Made by a program: the position numbers and the translations under genes. Positions 1-8,588 of a stretch of 64,000 nucleotides of DNA are shown here, one piece after another. The DNA comes from Amycolatopsis sp. NBC_01480 (GTDB lineage Bacteria > Actinomycetota > Actinomycetes > Mycobacteriales > Pseudonocardiaceae). A model generated the notes under the pieces. That model was not told where the DNA came from, did no database searches, and saw only the letters and a program-made list of their open reading frames with translations. Numbering within the stretch: position 1 is the first letter of the stretch; the number at the start of each line of letters is the position of its first letter. Location of the stretch: contig NZ_CP109442.1 of assembly GCF_036227205.1 (NCBI RefSeq), positions 6,448,001-6,512,000 of the forward strand, in the 5' to 3' direction.

Positions 1-101
1 TCCGTTCGCGAAATACCGAAGTCCGGGCTGTCGAAATCCGCGATGTCGTTCGTCGTCAAGGCAGGACCGGGACGCCGTCCCGTCGACGGAGGAGATTTAC
101 C

Positions 102-596
102 ATGGCCACTGAATATCTGAGCGCGACCCTGACTCTCGCCGTGCCCGTCGAGCGGGTGTTCGCCGTGCTGGCGGATCCGACAGCCCACGTCGCGATCGAC
201 GGCACCGGCTGGCTGCGGGAGCCCGTCGACCGCGCGCCGCTCACCGAGGCAGGCCAGCTGTTCCGGATGGACATGTACCACACCGCCCACCCAGACGGTG
301 ACTACCAGGTGATCAACAAGGTCGTGGTGTTCGACGCGCCGCGCGCCATCGGCTGGCTGACCGGGTCGCAGAGCGACGGCGGCGAACCGGAGTTCGGCGG
401 CTGGGTCTGGCGGTACGACCTGGAGCCGCTCGGCCCGGCCGAGACCGAGGTCAAGCTCGGCTACGACTGGTCGGCGGTCCCGGACTTCCGCCGGGAGTTC
501 ATCCAGTTCCCGCCGTTCGGCCCCGAGCACCTGGAAAACTCGCTGCGGCACCTGGCCGGGCTGGCCGCGCCGGCGGCCCAGGCTTCGGGCCGCTGA
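102..596 (+). CDS. SRPBCC-fold (polyketide cyclase/START-like) protein
   Basis: A 164-residue protein that reads as a single SRPBCC/START-like domain. The N-terminus (SATLTLAVPVERVFAVLADP) is the usual first strand and helix of this hydrophobic-cavity fold. A Trp-rich centre (GGWVWRYDLEPL) and a long C-terminal helix (ENSLRHLAGLA) follow. Family members bind small hydrophobic ligands or act as cyclases or aromatases; no catalytic residue can be assigned here, so the ligand is unknown. The ATG is preceded by a strong ribosome binding site (GGAGGAG, 88-94). The next gene on the same strand starts 81 bp downstream and may be unrelated. No signal peptide is visible, so it is probably cytoplasmic. 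Confidence 0.8.
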   Translation: MATEYLSATLTLAVPVERVFAVLADPTAHVAIDGTGWLREPVDRAPLTEAGQLFRMDMYHTAHPDGDYQVINKVVVFDAPRAIGWLTGSQSDGGEPEFGGWVWRYDLEPLGPAETEVKLGYDWSAVPDFRREFIQFPPFGPEHLENSLRHLAGLAAPAAQASGR

Positions 597-677
597 CCGG
601 GCGGCGTACGCGGATGGCGGGTGGCCGAACCGGCCCGGGTTCGGCCACCATGCGGGGGAACGGGTGGAGGGAGCGGT

Positions 678-1556
678 ATGCGGGTCACCGTGGTCGGGGG
701 CGGTATCGCCGGGCTCAGCAGCGCGTATCGGCTGGCCGAAGCGGGACATCGGGTCACGGTGCGCACGGCGGGGCGGCCGGACGAGTCCACGTCGGCGGTG
801 GCCGGAGGGCTGATCTACCCGCCGGTGGCGCAGGTGGACGAGCGCGTGATGCGGTGGACTGAAGCGACCGTCGGGGTGTACCGGCGTTCGCTGGCGGCGC
901 CGGGCATCCGGTTCCTGCCCGGCTCGATCACCCTGGGGGCGGATCAGCCTGGCCCGCCGTGGCTGTCGGCCATGACGGACGTGACCCGCGACGGCGACCG
1001 GCTCGGCTTCACCACGGCGCTGGTGGACATGCCGGTGTACCTCGCGTGGCTCGCGGAGCAGGTGGCCGCGCTGGGTGTGAAGACGGAGTATGCCGCGGTG
1101 GCGTCGCTGACGGAGGTGGACGCGGACGTGGTCGTCAACGCCGCCGGGCTCGGCGCGGCCGCGCTGGCCGGCGACGACACGCTGGTGCCGGTGCGCGGCC
1201 AGCTCGTGCACCTGGCCGACCCGGGCCTGACCTCGTGGACCGTCGTGGTCGAGGGCGACGAGGTGACGTACGTGATCCCGCACGGCCGCCACGTGATCTG
1301 CGGCGGCACCGAGGAAATCGGCCGCGGTGACCTCGACCCCGACCCGGCCGTGGCGGCGGCCATCGTGCGCCGGTGCCGTTCACTGGTCCCGGCGCTCGCG
1401 GACGCCGCCGTGCTCGGCACCCGCGCGGGCCTCCGGCCGGGACGCCCGTCGGTCCGCCTGGAGCGGGTCGGCAACGTCGTGCACGACTACGGCCATGGCG
1501 GCGCGGGTGTCACTTTGGCCTGGGGCTGCGCGGACGACGTCGTCGAGCTGGTTTGA
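678..1556 (+). CDS. FAD-dependent D-amino-acid-oxidase-like protein
   Basis: A 292-residue flavoprotein of the D-amino acid oxidase family, which oxidatively deaminates D-amino acids to 2-oxo acids with O2. The FAD dinucleotide fold is at residues 1-25 (VVGGGIAGLSSAYRLAEAG). The C-terminus has the family signatures GLRPGRPSVRLE, which carries the substrate-carboxylate Arg, and YGHGGAGVTLAWG. VTYVIPHGRHVICGGT matches the strand near the flavin. It is slightly shorter than the usual 320-340 residues. An in-frame ATG at 621 exists, but the conserved fold begins exactly at the ATG at 678, which has GGAGGGAG just upstream. D-aspartate, glycine and D-amino acid oxidases cannot be separated from sequence alone. 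Confidence 0.82.
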   Translation: MRVTVVGGGIAGLSSAYRLAEAGHRVTVRTAGRPDESTSAVAGGLIYPPVAQVDERVMRWTEATVGVYRRSLAAPGIRFLPGSITLGADQPGPPWLSAMTDVTRDGDRLGFTTALVDMPVYLAWLAEQVAALGVKTEYAAVASLTEVDADVVVNAAGLGAAALAGDDTLVPVRGQLVHLADPGLTSWTVVVEGDEVTYVIPHGRHVICGGTEEIGRGDLDPDPAVAAAIVRRCRSLVPALADAAVLGTRAGLRPGRPSVRLERVGNVVHDYGHGGAGVTLAWGCADDVVELV

Positions 1557-1611
1557 GTCGCACGGTCTGGGAAAGGCTGGCTTCGCGGTCGACGGGAGGA
1601 CAACGGCTGCC

Positions 1612-1680
1612 CTCGGTGCAGCGGATGACGCTTTGGCCTCGCTCAGTGCAGCGGAAGCGTCATTCACTGCACTGAGCTGA
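1612..1680. repeat. Intergenic repeat, family A (Ala-rich coding-like palindromic unit)
   Basis: The spacer between the converging DAO-like and DUF2252 genes holds two inverted copies of a unit with core ATGACGCTT / AAGCGTCAT, flanked by GTGCAGCG and CTGCACTGAG. The same unit recurs at 9800-9965, and a diverged form lies near 55981-56031. Read on the minus strand one frame gives MNDASAALSEAKASS, the same decapeptide-like phrase (NDASAALSAA) as at the second locus. The inverted arms can form a hairpin between the convergent genes. Its function is not known to me. Confidence 0.7.
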
Positions 1681-1709
1681 CCCCAGCCAAAACGGTCCGG
1701 GAGCCGGCC

Positions 1710-3079
1710 TCAGCTGGTGAACTCGGCGTGGTCGGCCTCGGTGCGGTCGGCGTAACGCACCGCGTACGCGCCGATCGCCTCCTCGAGGTGCTCGTCGTCG
1801 GCGAAGTAGCCCGCCAGTAGTTGCGGGTGCAGGGAACGGGTGTGGGCGCGGGCCAGCAGGGCGCCGGCGAGGCGGCCGTAGTCGTCGAGGTGGTTTTCGC
1901 GCAGGGCGGCCGGGTCGATGGCGCCCTTGAGGTTGCGGAACTGGCGCACGATGAACGGCACGTCGTCGATGGTGGTCCAGCCCAGCAGGATGTCCGACTC
2001 CGCCTGCACGAGCCGGGCGCCCTCGACGATGCGGCGGCCCTCGTGCTCCGGCGCGGGCACGCCGAGGTGCGCGGCCAGCGCCGAGGGCTGGCCTGTTTCA
2101 CTTGCAGCACCAGGTCTTCCTCGTCGTTCCCGTGCAGCAGCACGACGTAGCTGCGCAGGCCGACGCTGCCGGTGCCGACCACCCGGAACGCGACGTCGGC
2201 GATCCGGTACCGCGCGGCCAGCGTCCGCCGCGACTCGCGCAGGGTGTCCACATAGGACACCAAGCCGCCGGCCACCGCGGCCGCGGTGGCATCGTCCACA
2301 TGGGTCAGCACCGGCGGGTCTTCGACGAAACGGTGTCGCGCCAAACCGGTCTCGTGGTCGTCAACTTGCTGGGTCCACTTGGCGACGACCTTCGCGCTGG
2401 TATTGCGCCGGGCCTTCTTCTCCGCGTCCGCGAAGTCCTCGATCAGCTCGTCCGCCCGTGCCTTCGACAGCACGGACGCGTCCGGCAGCGCGTTCCACGA
2501 CTCCAAATACGGCAACTCCGCCAGCGCCCGGATGGTGCGGCGATAGGACTTCACCGCGTCCTCGGCCGCCTCGCGACAGCCCGGTTCGCCGATGCCGCCC
2601 TCGCGCCCGGCGAGCACCAGGCTGGCCGCCAGCCGCTTGAGGTCCCACTCCCACGGGCCGGCCACGGTCTCGTCGAAGTCGTTGATGTCCATCACGATCC
2701 GGCCCTCGGGCGTGCCGTACAGCCCGAAGTTGGCCGCGTGCGCGTCGCCGCAGAGCTGGGCGGCCAGGCCGGACGACGGCGTGCCCGCGAGGTCCGCCGC
2801 CATCAGCCCGGCCGCGCCGCGGAAGAAGGTGAACGGCGAGGCCGCCATCCGCTCCCGCCGCAGCTCGACCAGCTCCGGCAGCCGTCCGGCGTTGCTCGCC
2901 GCGAAGTACTCCCGCGCGCCCGGCCGCTCGCGGGCCGCGGCCTCGTGGTCGTGCGCCGTCACCGGCGCGCTGTCACGCAGCCGCTTGCCCCGCGCGTACA
3001 GCTCCGCCGGTTCGACGCTTTCGGTGCCGACCAGCGGCCGTTCCACCCAGTCCCGGTTCTCCCGATACCCCAGTGCCAT
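1710..3079 (-). pseudogene. DUF2252 family protein, interrupted by a single-base frameshift
   Basis: DUF2252 proteins have a kinase-like fold of about 440-460 residues and unknown biochemical role. The N-terminal two-thirds (from ATG 3079, MALGYRENRDWVERPLVG) contains the conserved LCGDAHAANFGLYGTPEGR and MDINDFDET segments, corresponding to the HxDxxxxN and DFD-like motifs of kinase folds. After EEDLVLQVKQA the frame is lost near 2085-2090. The family sequence resumes in another frame as SALAAHLGVPAPEHEGRRIV and runs to the TGA at 1710. Total length is 1,370 nt, one short of 457 codons, so a one-base deletion explains it. This is either a sequencing error or a recently broken gene. It lies 42 bp downstream of rocD on the same strand, probably co-transcribed. 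Confidence 0.8.
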
Positions 3080-3120
3080 AACCGGCTTAACGAGCGAACC
3101 GGGCGAAACGCTCCCGCCGC

Positions 3121-4362
3121 TCAGCTCATGCCACGGATGACCTTGACGATCGCGTCGATGCCGCGGTCCAGCTCCTCGCGGGTGATCACCAGCGGCGGCG
3201 CCACGCGCAGGGTGTTCTCGTGGGTTTCCTTGCACAGCACGCCGAGCCCGGCCAGCGCCTCGGACGCCGCGCGCCCGGATGGCCCGCCCGGCGCGATGTC
3301 GATGCCCGCCCACAGGCCGCGGCCACGGACCTCGGCCAGGCCGTGCCCGATCAGGCCGGTGAGGCGCTCGTGCAGGTGGGCGCCCAGCTCGGCCGAGCGC
3401 TGCTGGAACTCGCCGGTGTTCAGCAGCCGCACCACAGCGCGGCCGACCGCGCACGCCACCGGGTTGCCGCCGAACGTCGAACCGTGCTCGCCGGGCTGCA
3501 GGACCCCGAGCACGGCCTGGCTGCCGACCACGGCGGACACCGGCAGGATGCCGCCGCCGAGGGCCTTGCCGAGGGTGTAGACGTCGGCGCGCACGCCCTC
3601 GTGGTCCAGCGCCAGCACGGTGCCGGTGCGGGCGAGGCCGGACTGGATCTCGTCGGCGATCAGCAGCACGCCGTGCTCGTCGCAGGCGCGGCGGACGTCG
3701 GCGAAGTAGCCGTGCGGCGGCACGACGACGCCGGCCTCACCCTGCACGGGCTCGAGCAGCACGGCCGCGGTGCGCGGAGTGATCGCGGCGCGCAGGGCCT
3801 CGGCGTCGCCGTACGGCACCGTCACGAAGCCCGGCGTGAACGGGCCGAAGCCGGCGCGCGCGGTTTCGTCGGTGGAGAACGACACGATCGTGGTGGTGCG
3901 GCCGTGGAAGTTCGACCCGGCGACGATGATCTCCGCGGTGCCGTCCGGCACGCCCTTCACCTGGTGCGCCCACTTGCGCGCGACCTTCACCGCGGACTCC
4001 ACGGCCTCGGCCCCGGAGTTCATCGGCAGCACCATCTCGGTGCCGGTCAGCTCGGCCAGCTCGCGGCAGAACAGGCCCAGCTGGTCGTGGTGGAACGCGC
4101 GCGAGGTGAGCGTGACGCGGCCCAGCTGCTCGACCGCGGCGGCGATCAGCGCGGGGTGGCGGTGGCCGAAGTTCAGCGCCGAGTAGCCGGACAGGAAGTC
4201 CAGGTAGGACTTGCCCTCCACGTCGGTCACGCTGGCGCCTTCGGCCTCGGCGATCACGACCGGCAGCGGGTGGTAGTTGTGGGTGCTCCAGCGCTCGTCG
4301 AGTGCGATGAACCCGTCGGCGGAGGCAGGGGCGGCGGTTTCCCGGCCGGCGAACGTCGTCAT
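3121..4362 (-). CDS. rocD: Ornithine aminotransferase (ornithine--oxo-acid transaminase)
   Basis: A 413-residue class III PLP aminotransferase that converts L-ornithine and 2-oxoglutarate to glutamate semialdehyde and glutamate, linking arginine catabolism to proline and glutamate. The N-terminus THNYHPLPVVIAEAEGASV and the segment SGYSALNFGHRHPALI are characteristic of RocD. PLP contacts are visible in MNSGAEAVESAVKVARKW, in LLIADEIQSGLARTG (Asp to the pyridine N) and in YTLGKALGGGILPVSAV (Schiff-base Lys). GEHGSTFGGNPVA completes the family set. Length is normal for the enzyme. It heads a minus-strand pair with the DUF2252 gene and is divergent from ppk2. No arginase or proline dehydrogenase gene lies beside it. 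Confidence 0.93.
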   Translation of the reverse strand: MTTFAGRETAAPASADGFIALDERWSTHNYHPLPVVIAEAEGASVTDVEGKSYLDFLSGYSALNFGHRHPALIAAAVEQLGRVTLTSRAFHHDQLGLFCRELAELTGTEMVLPMNSGAEAVESAVKVARKWAHQVKGVPDGTAEIIVAGSNFHGRTTTIVSFSTDETARAGFGPFTPGFVTVPYGDAEALRAAITPRTAAVLLEPVQGEAGVVVPPHGYFADVRRACDEHGVLLIADEIQSGLARTGTVLALDHEGVRADVYTLGKALGGGILPVSAVVGSQAVLGVLQPGEHGSTFGGNPVACAVGRAVVRLLNTGEFQQRSAELGAHLHERLTGLIGHGLAEVRGRGLWAGIDIAPGGPSGRAASEALAGLGVLCKETHENTLRVAPPLVITREELDRGIDAIVKVIRGMS

Positions 4363-4496
4363 GGGTTCAGGCTAGGCCCTGTTCGCGGGGAGATCAGCCG
4401 GGAAACGTTGCTTTCGCCCGTTGTTCGTTGCGCAGTCCGGGGGGATCGCCGGTGAATCGATGCGTGCGGGGGACGGTCCGGTACGGAATCGACGGT

Positions 4497-4518
4497 GAAC
4501 CACCCGGCCGGGTGGTTC
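4497..4518. promoter_or_regulatory. 22-bp perfect palindrome in the rocD/ppk2 divergent promoter region
   Basis: A perfect inverted repeat with 11-bp arms and no spacer, left arm GAACCACCCGG, centred between 4507 and 4508. It sits 43 bp before the ppk2 ATG and 135 bp upstream of the rocD start. Such symmetry at this place suggests a dimeric regulator's operator, but the binding protein is unknown. Confidence 0.5.
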
Positions 4519-4560
4519 CCGCGAAGGCGGCGGCCGCGACCTGAGGGTTATCGTCGCCGG

Positions 4561-5412
4561 ATGGCGAAGAAGGAGAACGGGAACCGCGTCCGGGATGCCC
4601 TGCGAGCAGGGGCGGAGCTGCCGGACCCGGCCTCGTCGCCGGTCGGGCCGGCCAAGAAGGCGAAGGGCGAGGAGAAGCTCGCCACCGCCGGGGAGCGGCT
4701 TTCGGCCCTGCAGGAGGCGCTGTACGCGGAGGGCACGGCCGGCGGCGGCCGCAGTGTGCTGCTGGTGCTCCAGGGCATGGACACCTCGGGCAAGGGCGGC
4801 ACCGTCGGGCACGTGCTGGGCCTGGTGAACCCGATGGGCGTCAAGTACACCGCGTTCAAGAAGCCCACCCCGGCCGAGCGCCGCCACGACTTCCTCTGGC
4901 GCGTGCGCCGCCAGCTGCCCGCGCCGGGTCGGATCGGCGTGTTCGACCGCTCGCACTACGAGGACATCCTGGTGCCGCGGGTGTCCGGGCTGCTCACCGC
5001 GGCCGAGCGGCGGCTGCGGTACAAGCAGATCAACGCCTTCGAGAGCGAGCTGGCCGAGGGCGGCACCACCGTGGTCAAGGTCTTCCTGCACATCTCTCCC
5101 GAGGAGCAGCTCAAGCGGCTGCGGGCCCGGTTGCAACGACCGGAGAAGCGCTGGAAGTTCGACCCCTCGGACCTCGAAGCGCGCAGCCACTGGACCGCCT
5201 ACCAGGAGGCCTACGCCGACGTGCTGGCCAAGACCTCGCCGGACACCGCGCCCTGGTACGTCGTGCCCGCCGACCGCAAGTGGTACCGGAACTGGGCCGT
5301 GGCCGAGCTGCTGATCGAGGTGCTCACCGAGCTGGCGCCGCAGTTCCCGGAACCGGCCTACGACGTCGAGGAGATGCTGCTCGCGCTGAAGGGTGTTGGC
5401 GTCGTGGCCTGA
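4561..5412 (+). CDS. Polyphosphate kinase 2 family protein
   Basis: A 283-residue PPK2-type P-loop kinase, which transfers phosphate between polyphosphate and nucleotides. Walker A is GMDTSGKGG at about residues 73-81 and the Walker B region is GRIGVFDRSHYEDILVPRV, both diagnostic of PPK2. The lid Arg segment QLKRLRARLQRPEKRWKF and the closing WYVVPADRKWYRNW also match. Class (NDP- or NMP-phosphorylating) cannot be told reliably. The first 50 residues are a Lys/Gly-rich extension. The ATG at 4561 was chosen because the family sequence begins there; an in-frame GTG at 4495 would overlap the 22-bp palindrome. The stop is 12 bp before the S9 peptidase, so the two are likely co-transcribed. Confidence 0.9.
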   Translation: MAKKENGNRVRDALRAGAELPDPASSPVGPAKKAKGEEKLATAGERLSALQEALYAEGTAGGGRSVLLVLQGMDTSGKGGTVGHVLGLVNPMGVKYTAFKKPTPAERRHDFLWRVRRQLPAPGRIGVFDRSHYEDILVPRVSGLLTAAERRLRYKQINAFESELAEGGTTVVKVFLHISPEEQLKRLRARLQRPEKRWKFDPSDLEARSHWTAYQEAYADVLAKTSPDTAPWYVVPADRKWYRNWAVAELLIEVLTELAPQFPEPAYDVEEMLLALKGVGVVA

Positions 5413-5424
5413 TCGTCTGAAAGA

Positions 5425-7539
5425 GTGCCGGACGTGACCGACTCTGTTCTCGACGACGACCTCTCGTTCCTCCGCCGCCAGGCCCGCACCCAGCGCTTCA
5501 CGCTCGGCGCGCCCAAGCTGTTCACCGTGTCCCCGGACGGTTCGCGGGTGCTGTTCCTGCGCAGCGAGTCAGGCACCGACCCGCGGCACAGCCTGTGGGC
5601 GCTCGACCTCACCTCCGGCGAGGAGGCGAAGCTGGTCGACGCCGCGGAGCTGCTGCCCGGCGACGAGGACCTGCCGCCGGAGGAGCGGGCGCGCCGCGAG
5701 CGTTCGCGGCTGACCGGCAGCGGTGTGCTGGCGTACGGGGTCGACGACGCGTTCACGGTCGTCACCTTCACCTTGTCCGGCAAGCTCTACACACTCGAGC
5801 TGGCGACCGGTGAGATCAAGGTGCTGGTCGACGGCTCGGTGATCGACCCGCGGCCGAACCCGTCGGGCACGCACGTCGCGTACGTCCGCGACCGGCGGCT
5901 GCGGGTGATCGAGCTGGCCACCGGCGCCGACCGGGTGCTGGTCGAGGAGGACGGCGAAGACGTCACCTGGGGCCTCGCGGAGTTCATCGCCGGGGAGGAG
6001 ATGGACCGCCACCGCGGCTACTGGTGGTCGCCGGACGGGCAGAGCCTGATCGCCGAGCGCGCGGACCGCGGCCCGGTGCCGCGCTGGACCATCGGCGACC
6101 CGGCGAACCCGCAGAACCCGGCGAACGTCGTCGCGTACCCGTCGGCCGGCTCGCCGAACGCCGAGGTTTCGCTCGCGCTGCTGGGCCTGGACGGCAGCCG
6201 CGTCGACCTGGCCCGCGGCGACTGGGAGTACCTGGTCACGGTGCACTGGTCGGCGGGCGGGGCGCCGCTGCTCGCGGTGCAGCCGCGGGACCAGCGCTCG
6301 CTTTCGGTGCTGGCGGTCGACGTCGCGGACGGCTCGACCAGCGTGCTGCACACCGAGACCGACGCGCAGTGGGTCGAGATCGTCCAGGGCGTGCCGGCGT
6401 GGACCGCGGACGGCCGCCTGGTCACCGAGAGCGCGGCCGACGGCGACCACCGGCTGGTGGTGGACGGCAAGCCCGTCACGCCGGCCGGTCTTCAGCTGCG
6501 CTCGGTGCTGCACGTCGGCACCGAAGTCCTCTTCACCGCTTCCGACGACCCGACGCAGGTGCACGTCTACCGCACCGAGGGCGGCACCGTCCGTCGTCTG
6601 TCCACTGAGGACGGTGTGCATGGCGGCTCGGGCAGCGCGGCGCTCACCGTGGTCTCGTCGTGGAGCCTCGAGCACAGCGGCCCCATCGTGCAGGTGCTGC
6701 GTGACGGCGAGCCGGCGGGCTCGATCACATCGTCCACTGTGGACCCCGAGATCGTGCCGAACCTTACCTGGCTGACGCTCGGCGAGCGCGGCCTGCGCGC
6801 GGCTTTGGTGCTGCCGCGGGGTTACGAGCCGAGTGAGGGCAAGCTGCCGGTGCTGCTCGACCCGTACGGCGGCCCGCACGCGCAGCGCGTGCTCCAGAGC
6901 CGCAACGCGTTCCTCACCCCGCAATGGCTGGCGGACCAGGGTTTCGCGGTGCTGGTGGTCGACGGCCGCGGCTCGCCGGGCCGGGGCGCGGCCTGGGAGA
7001 AGGCCATCGCGGGCAAGCTCGCCGAGGTCACGCTGGCCGACCAGGTGGACGGGCTGCACGCGGCCGCGGCCGAGCACCCGGAGCTGGACACCGAGCGCGT
7101 CGCGATCCGCGGCTGGTCCTACGGCGGGTACCTGTCGGCGCTGGCGGTGCTGCGCCGTCCGGACGTGTTCCACGCCGCCGTCGCGGGCGCGCCGGTGACC
7201 GACTGGTCCCTTTACGACACGCACTACACCGAGCGTTACCTGGGCAAGCCGCAGGACGCGCCCGAGGTGTACGAGACGAACTCGCTGATCGCCGGCGCCG
7301 GAGAGCTTTCGCGGGCGCTGATGCTCGTGCACGGCCTCGCCGACGACAACGTGTTCCCCGCGCACTCGCTGCGGCTCTCGTCGGCGCTGCTGGCCAAGGG
7401 GCGCTCGCACGTGTTCCTGCCGCTCGCCGGGGCGACGCACATGACACCGCAGGCCGAAGAGGTCGCGGAGAACCTGATGCGCACGCAGGTCGACTGGCTG
7501 CTGCGTGAGCTTTCCGTTGTCGACAAGGAGAATTCATGA
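5425..7539 (+). CDS. S9 family prolyl oligopeptidase (DPP IV-like serine peptidase)
   Basis: A 704-residue peptidase with a beta-propeller of roughly 430 residues followed by an alpha/beta-hydrolase domain. The catalytic Ser is in GWSYGGY (about S565), the Asp in GLADDNV (about D640) and the His in GATHM (about H672), in family order. The propeller carries the double Glu EFIAGEEMDRHRGYWWSP, typical of dipeptidyl peptidase IV enzymes that grip the substrate N-terminus, so release of N-terminal Xaa-Pro dipeptides is likely. No signal peptide is seen, so it should be cytoplasmic. The GTG at 5425 is the first start after ppk2; a GTG at 5434 is an alternative. It overlaps the next gene by ATGA. 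Confidence 0.92.
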   Translation: MPDVTDSVLDDDLSFLRRQARTQRFTLGAPKLFTVSPDGSRVLFLRSESGTDPRHSLWALDLTSGEEAKLVDAAELLPGDEDLPPEERARRERSRLTGSGVLAYGVDDAFTVVTFTLSGKLYTLELATGEIKVLVDGSVIDPRPNPSGTHVAYVRDRRLRVIELATGADRVLVEEDGEDVTWGLAEFIAGEEMDRHRGYWWSPDGQSLIAERADRGPVPRWTIGDPANPQNPANVVAYPSAGSPNAEVSLALLGLDGSRVDLARGDWEYLVTVHWSAGGAPLLAVQPRDQRSLSVLAVDVADGSTSVLHTETDAQWVEIVQGVPAWTADGRLVTESAADGDHRLVVDGKPVTPAGLQLRSVLHVGTEVLFTASDDPTQVHVYRTEGGTVRRLSTEDGVHGGSGSAALTVVSSWSLEHSGPIVQVLRDGEPAGSITSSTVDPEIVPNLTWLTLGERGLRAALVLPRGYEPSEGKLPVLLDPYGGPHAQRVLQSRNAFLTPQWLADQGFAVLVVDGRGSPGRGAAWEKAIAGKLAEVTLADQVDGLHAAAAEHPELDTERVAIRGWSYGGYLSALAVLRRPDVFHAAVAGAPVTDWSLYDTHYTERYLGKPQDAPEVYETNSLIAGAGELSRALMLVHGLADDNVFPAHSLRLSSALLAKGRSHVFLPLAGATHMTPQAEEVAENLMRTQVDWLLRELSVVDKENS

Positions 7540-8489
7540 GCCGCTGGGGCCTTACGATCCCGCTCACGGGTGTGCCGCTGACCGAGCACCGCGAGCTCGT
7601 CGAGCAGCTGCCCGACCTCGGCTACACGGACGCCTGGACGGCGGAGACCGCGGGCACGGACGCGTTCACACCGCTGGTGCTGGCTTCGCAGTGGGCGCCG
7701 CAATTGCGGCTGGGCACGGCGATCGTGCCGGTGTACACGCGCGGCCCGGGGCTGCTGGCGATGAGCGCGTCGACGCTCGCGGAGCTGGCGCCGGGCCGGT
7801 TCGTGCTCGGCATCGGGGCCTCCTCGCCGGTGATCGTGGAGGGCTGGAACGCCGCGGAGTTCACCGAGCCGTTCGCGCGTTCGCGGGACACGTTGCGGTT
7901 CCTGCGCTCGGCGCTCGCCGGGGAGAAGGTGAGCGAGAAGTATGAAACGTTCTCGGTGAGCAAGTTCCGGCTGGAGCGCGCCGCGGACCCGGCGCCGTCG
8001 ATCATGCTGGCGGCGCTGCGCCCGGGCATGCTGAAGCTGGCGGCCCGCGAGGCCGACGGCGCGATCACGAACTGGCTGGCCGCGTCCGACGTGGCGCAGG
8101 TGCGGGGCGTGGTGGGGCCGGACGTCGAGCTGGCGGCCCGGATCTTCGTCTGCCCGACCGAGGATGCCGCCGCCGCCCGGGGCCTGGGGCGGATGCTGAT
8201 CTCCTCGTACCTGACCGTGCCGGTGTACGCGGCGTTCCACGAGTGGCTCGGGCGCGGTGAGGCGCTGGCGCCGATGCACGCGGCCTGGGCGGCGGGGGAC
8301 CGGAAGAAGGCCAACGAGGTGATCCCGGACTCCGTGGTGGACGAGCTGGTGATCCACGGCAGCGTCGAGTCCTGCCGGGAGCAGGTTCAGGCCTATGTGG
8401 ACGGTGGGCTGACCACGCCGGTCATCGCGCTGCTGCCGACCGGCGGGGACCCGTTCGAGCAGGTGCGGGGGCTGGCGCCGCGGGCCTGA
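7536..8489 (+). CDS. LLM-class (luciferase-like) F420-type oxidoreductase
   Basis: A 317-residue luciferase-fold TIM barrel. Recognisable parts are the N-terminal strand MSRWGLTIPLTG, LGYTDAWTAET, the barrel strands LRLGTAIVPVYTRGP and the cofactor loop GRFVLGIGASSPVIVEGW. Actinobacterial members of this group mostly use F420, though FMN use cannot be excluded; the substrate is unknown. A C-terminal segment (GSVESCREQVQAYVDGG) is the usual last helix. The ATG overlaps the stop of the S9 peptidase (ATGA), so translation is probably coupled and the three genes from ppk2 onward may be one operon. The pairing of a dipeptidyl peptidase with an F420 enzyme has no obvious metabolic explanation. Confidence 0.88.
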   Translation: MSRWGLTIPLTGVPLTEHRELVEQLPDLGYTDAWTAETAGTDAFTPLVLASQWAPQLRLGTAIVPVYTRGPGLLAMSASTLAELAPGRFVLGIGASSPVIVEGWNAAEFTEPFARSRDTLRFLRSALAGEKVSEKYETFSVSKFRLERAADPAPSIMLAALRPGMLKLAAREADGAITNWLAASDVAQVRGVVGPDVELAARIFVCPTEDAAAARGLGRMLISSYLTVPVYAAFHEWLGRGEALAPMHAAWAAGDRKKANEVIPDSVVDELVIHGSVESCREQVQAYVDGGLTTPVIALLPTGGDPFEQVRGLAPRA

Positions 8490-8520
8490 TCCGGCCAGCT
8501 CCCCCTCGGGATTGGTGGAC

Positions 8521-8561
8521 GACCGCCGGTTTTCTTGCTACTACTCGAAAGACCGGCGGTC
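8521..8561. promoter_or_regulatory. 10-bp inverted repeat upstream of the P450 gene
   Basis: Perfect arms GACCGCCGGT (8521-8530) and ACCGGCGGTC (8552-8561) are separated by 21 bp and end 27 bp before the P450 ATG. They could be a pair of operator half-sites for a dimeric regulator or an RNA hairpin in the leader. No regulator gene is adjacent. Confidence 0.45.
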
Positions 8562-8588
8562 CCACCACGAACCCAGGAGGTTCGCACG

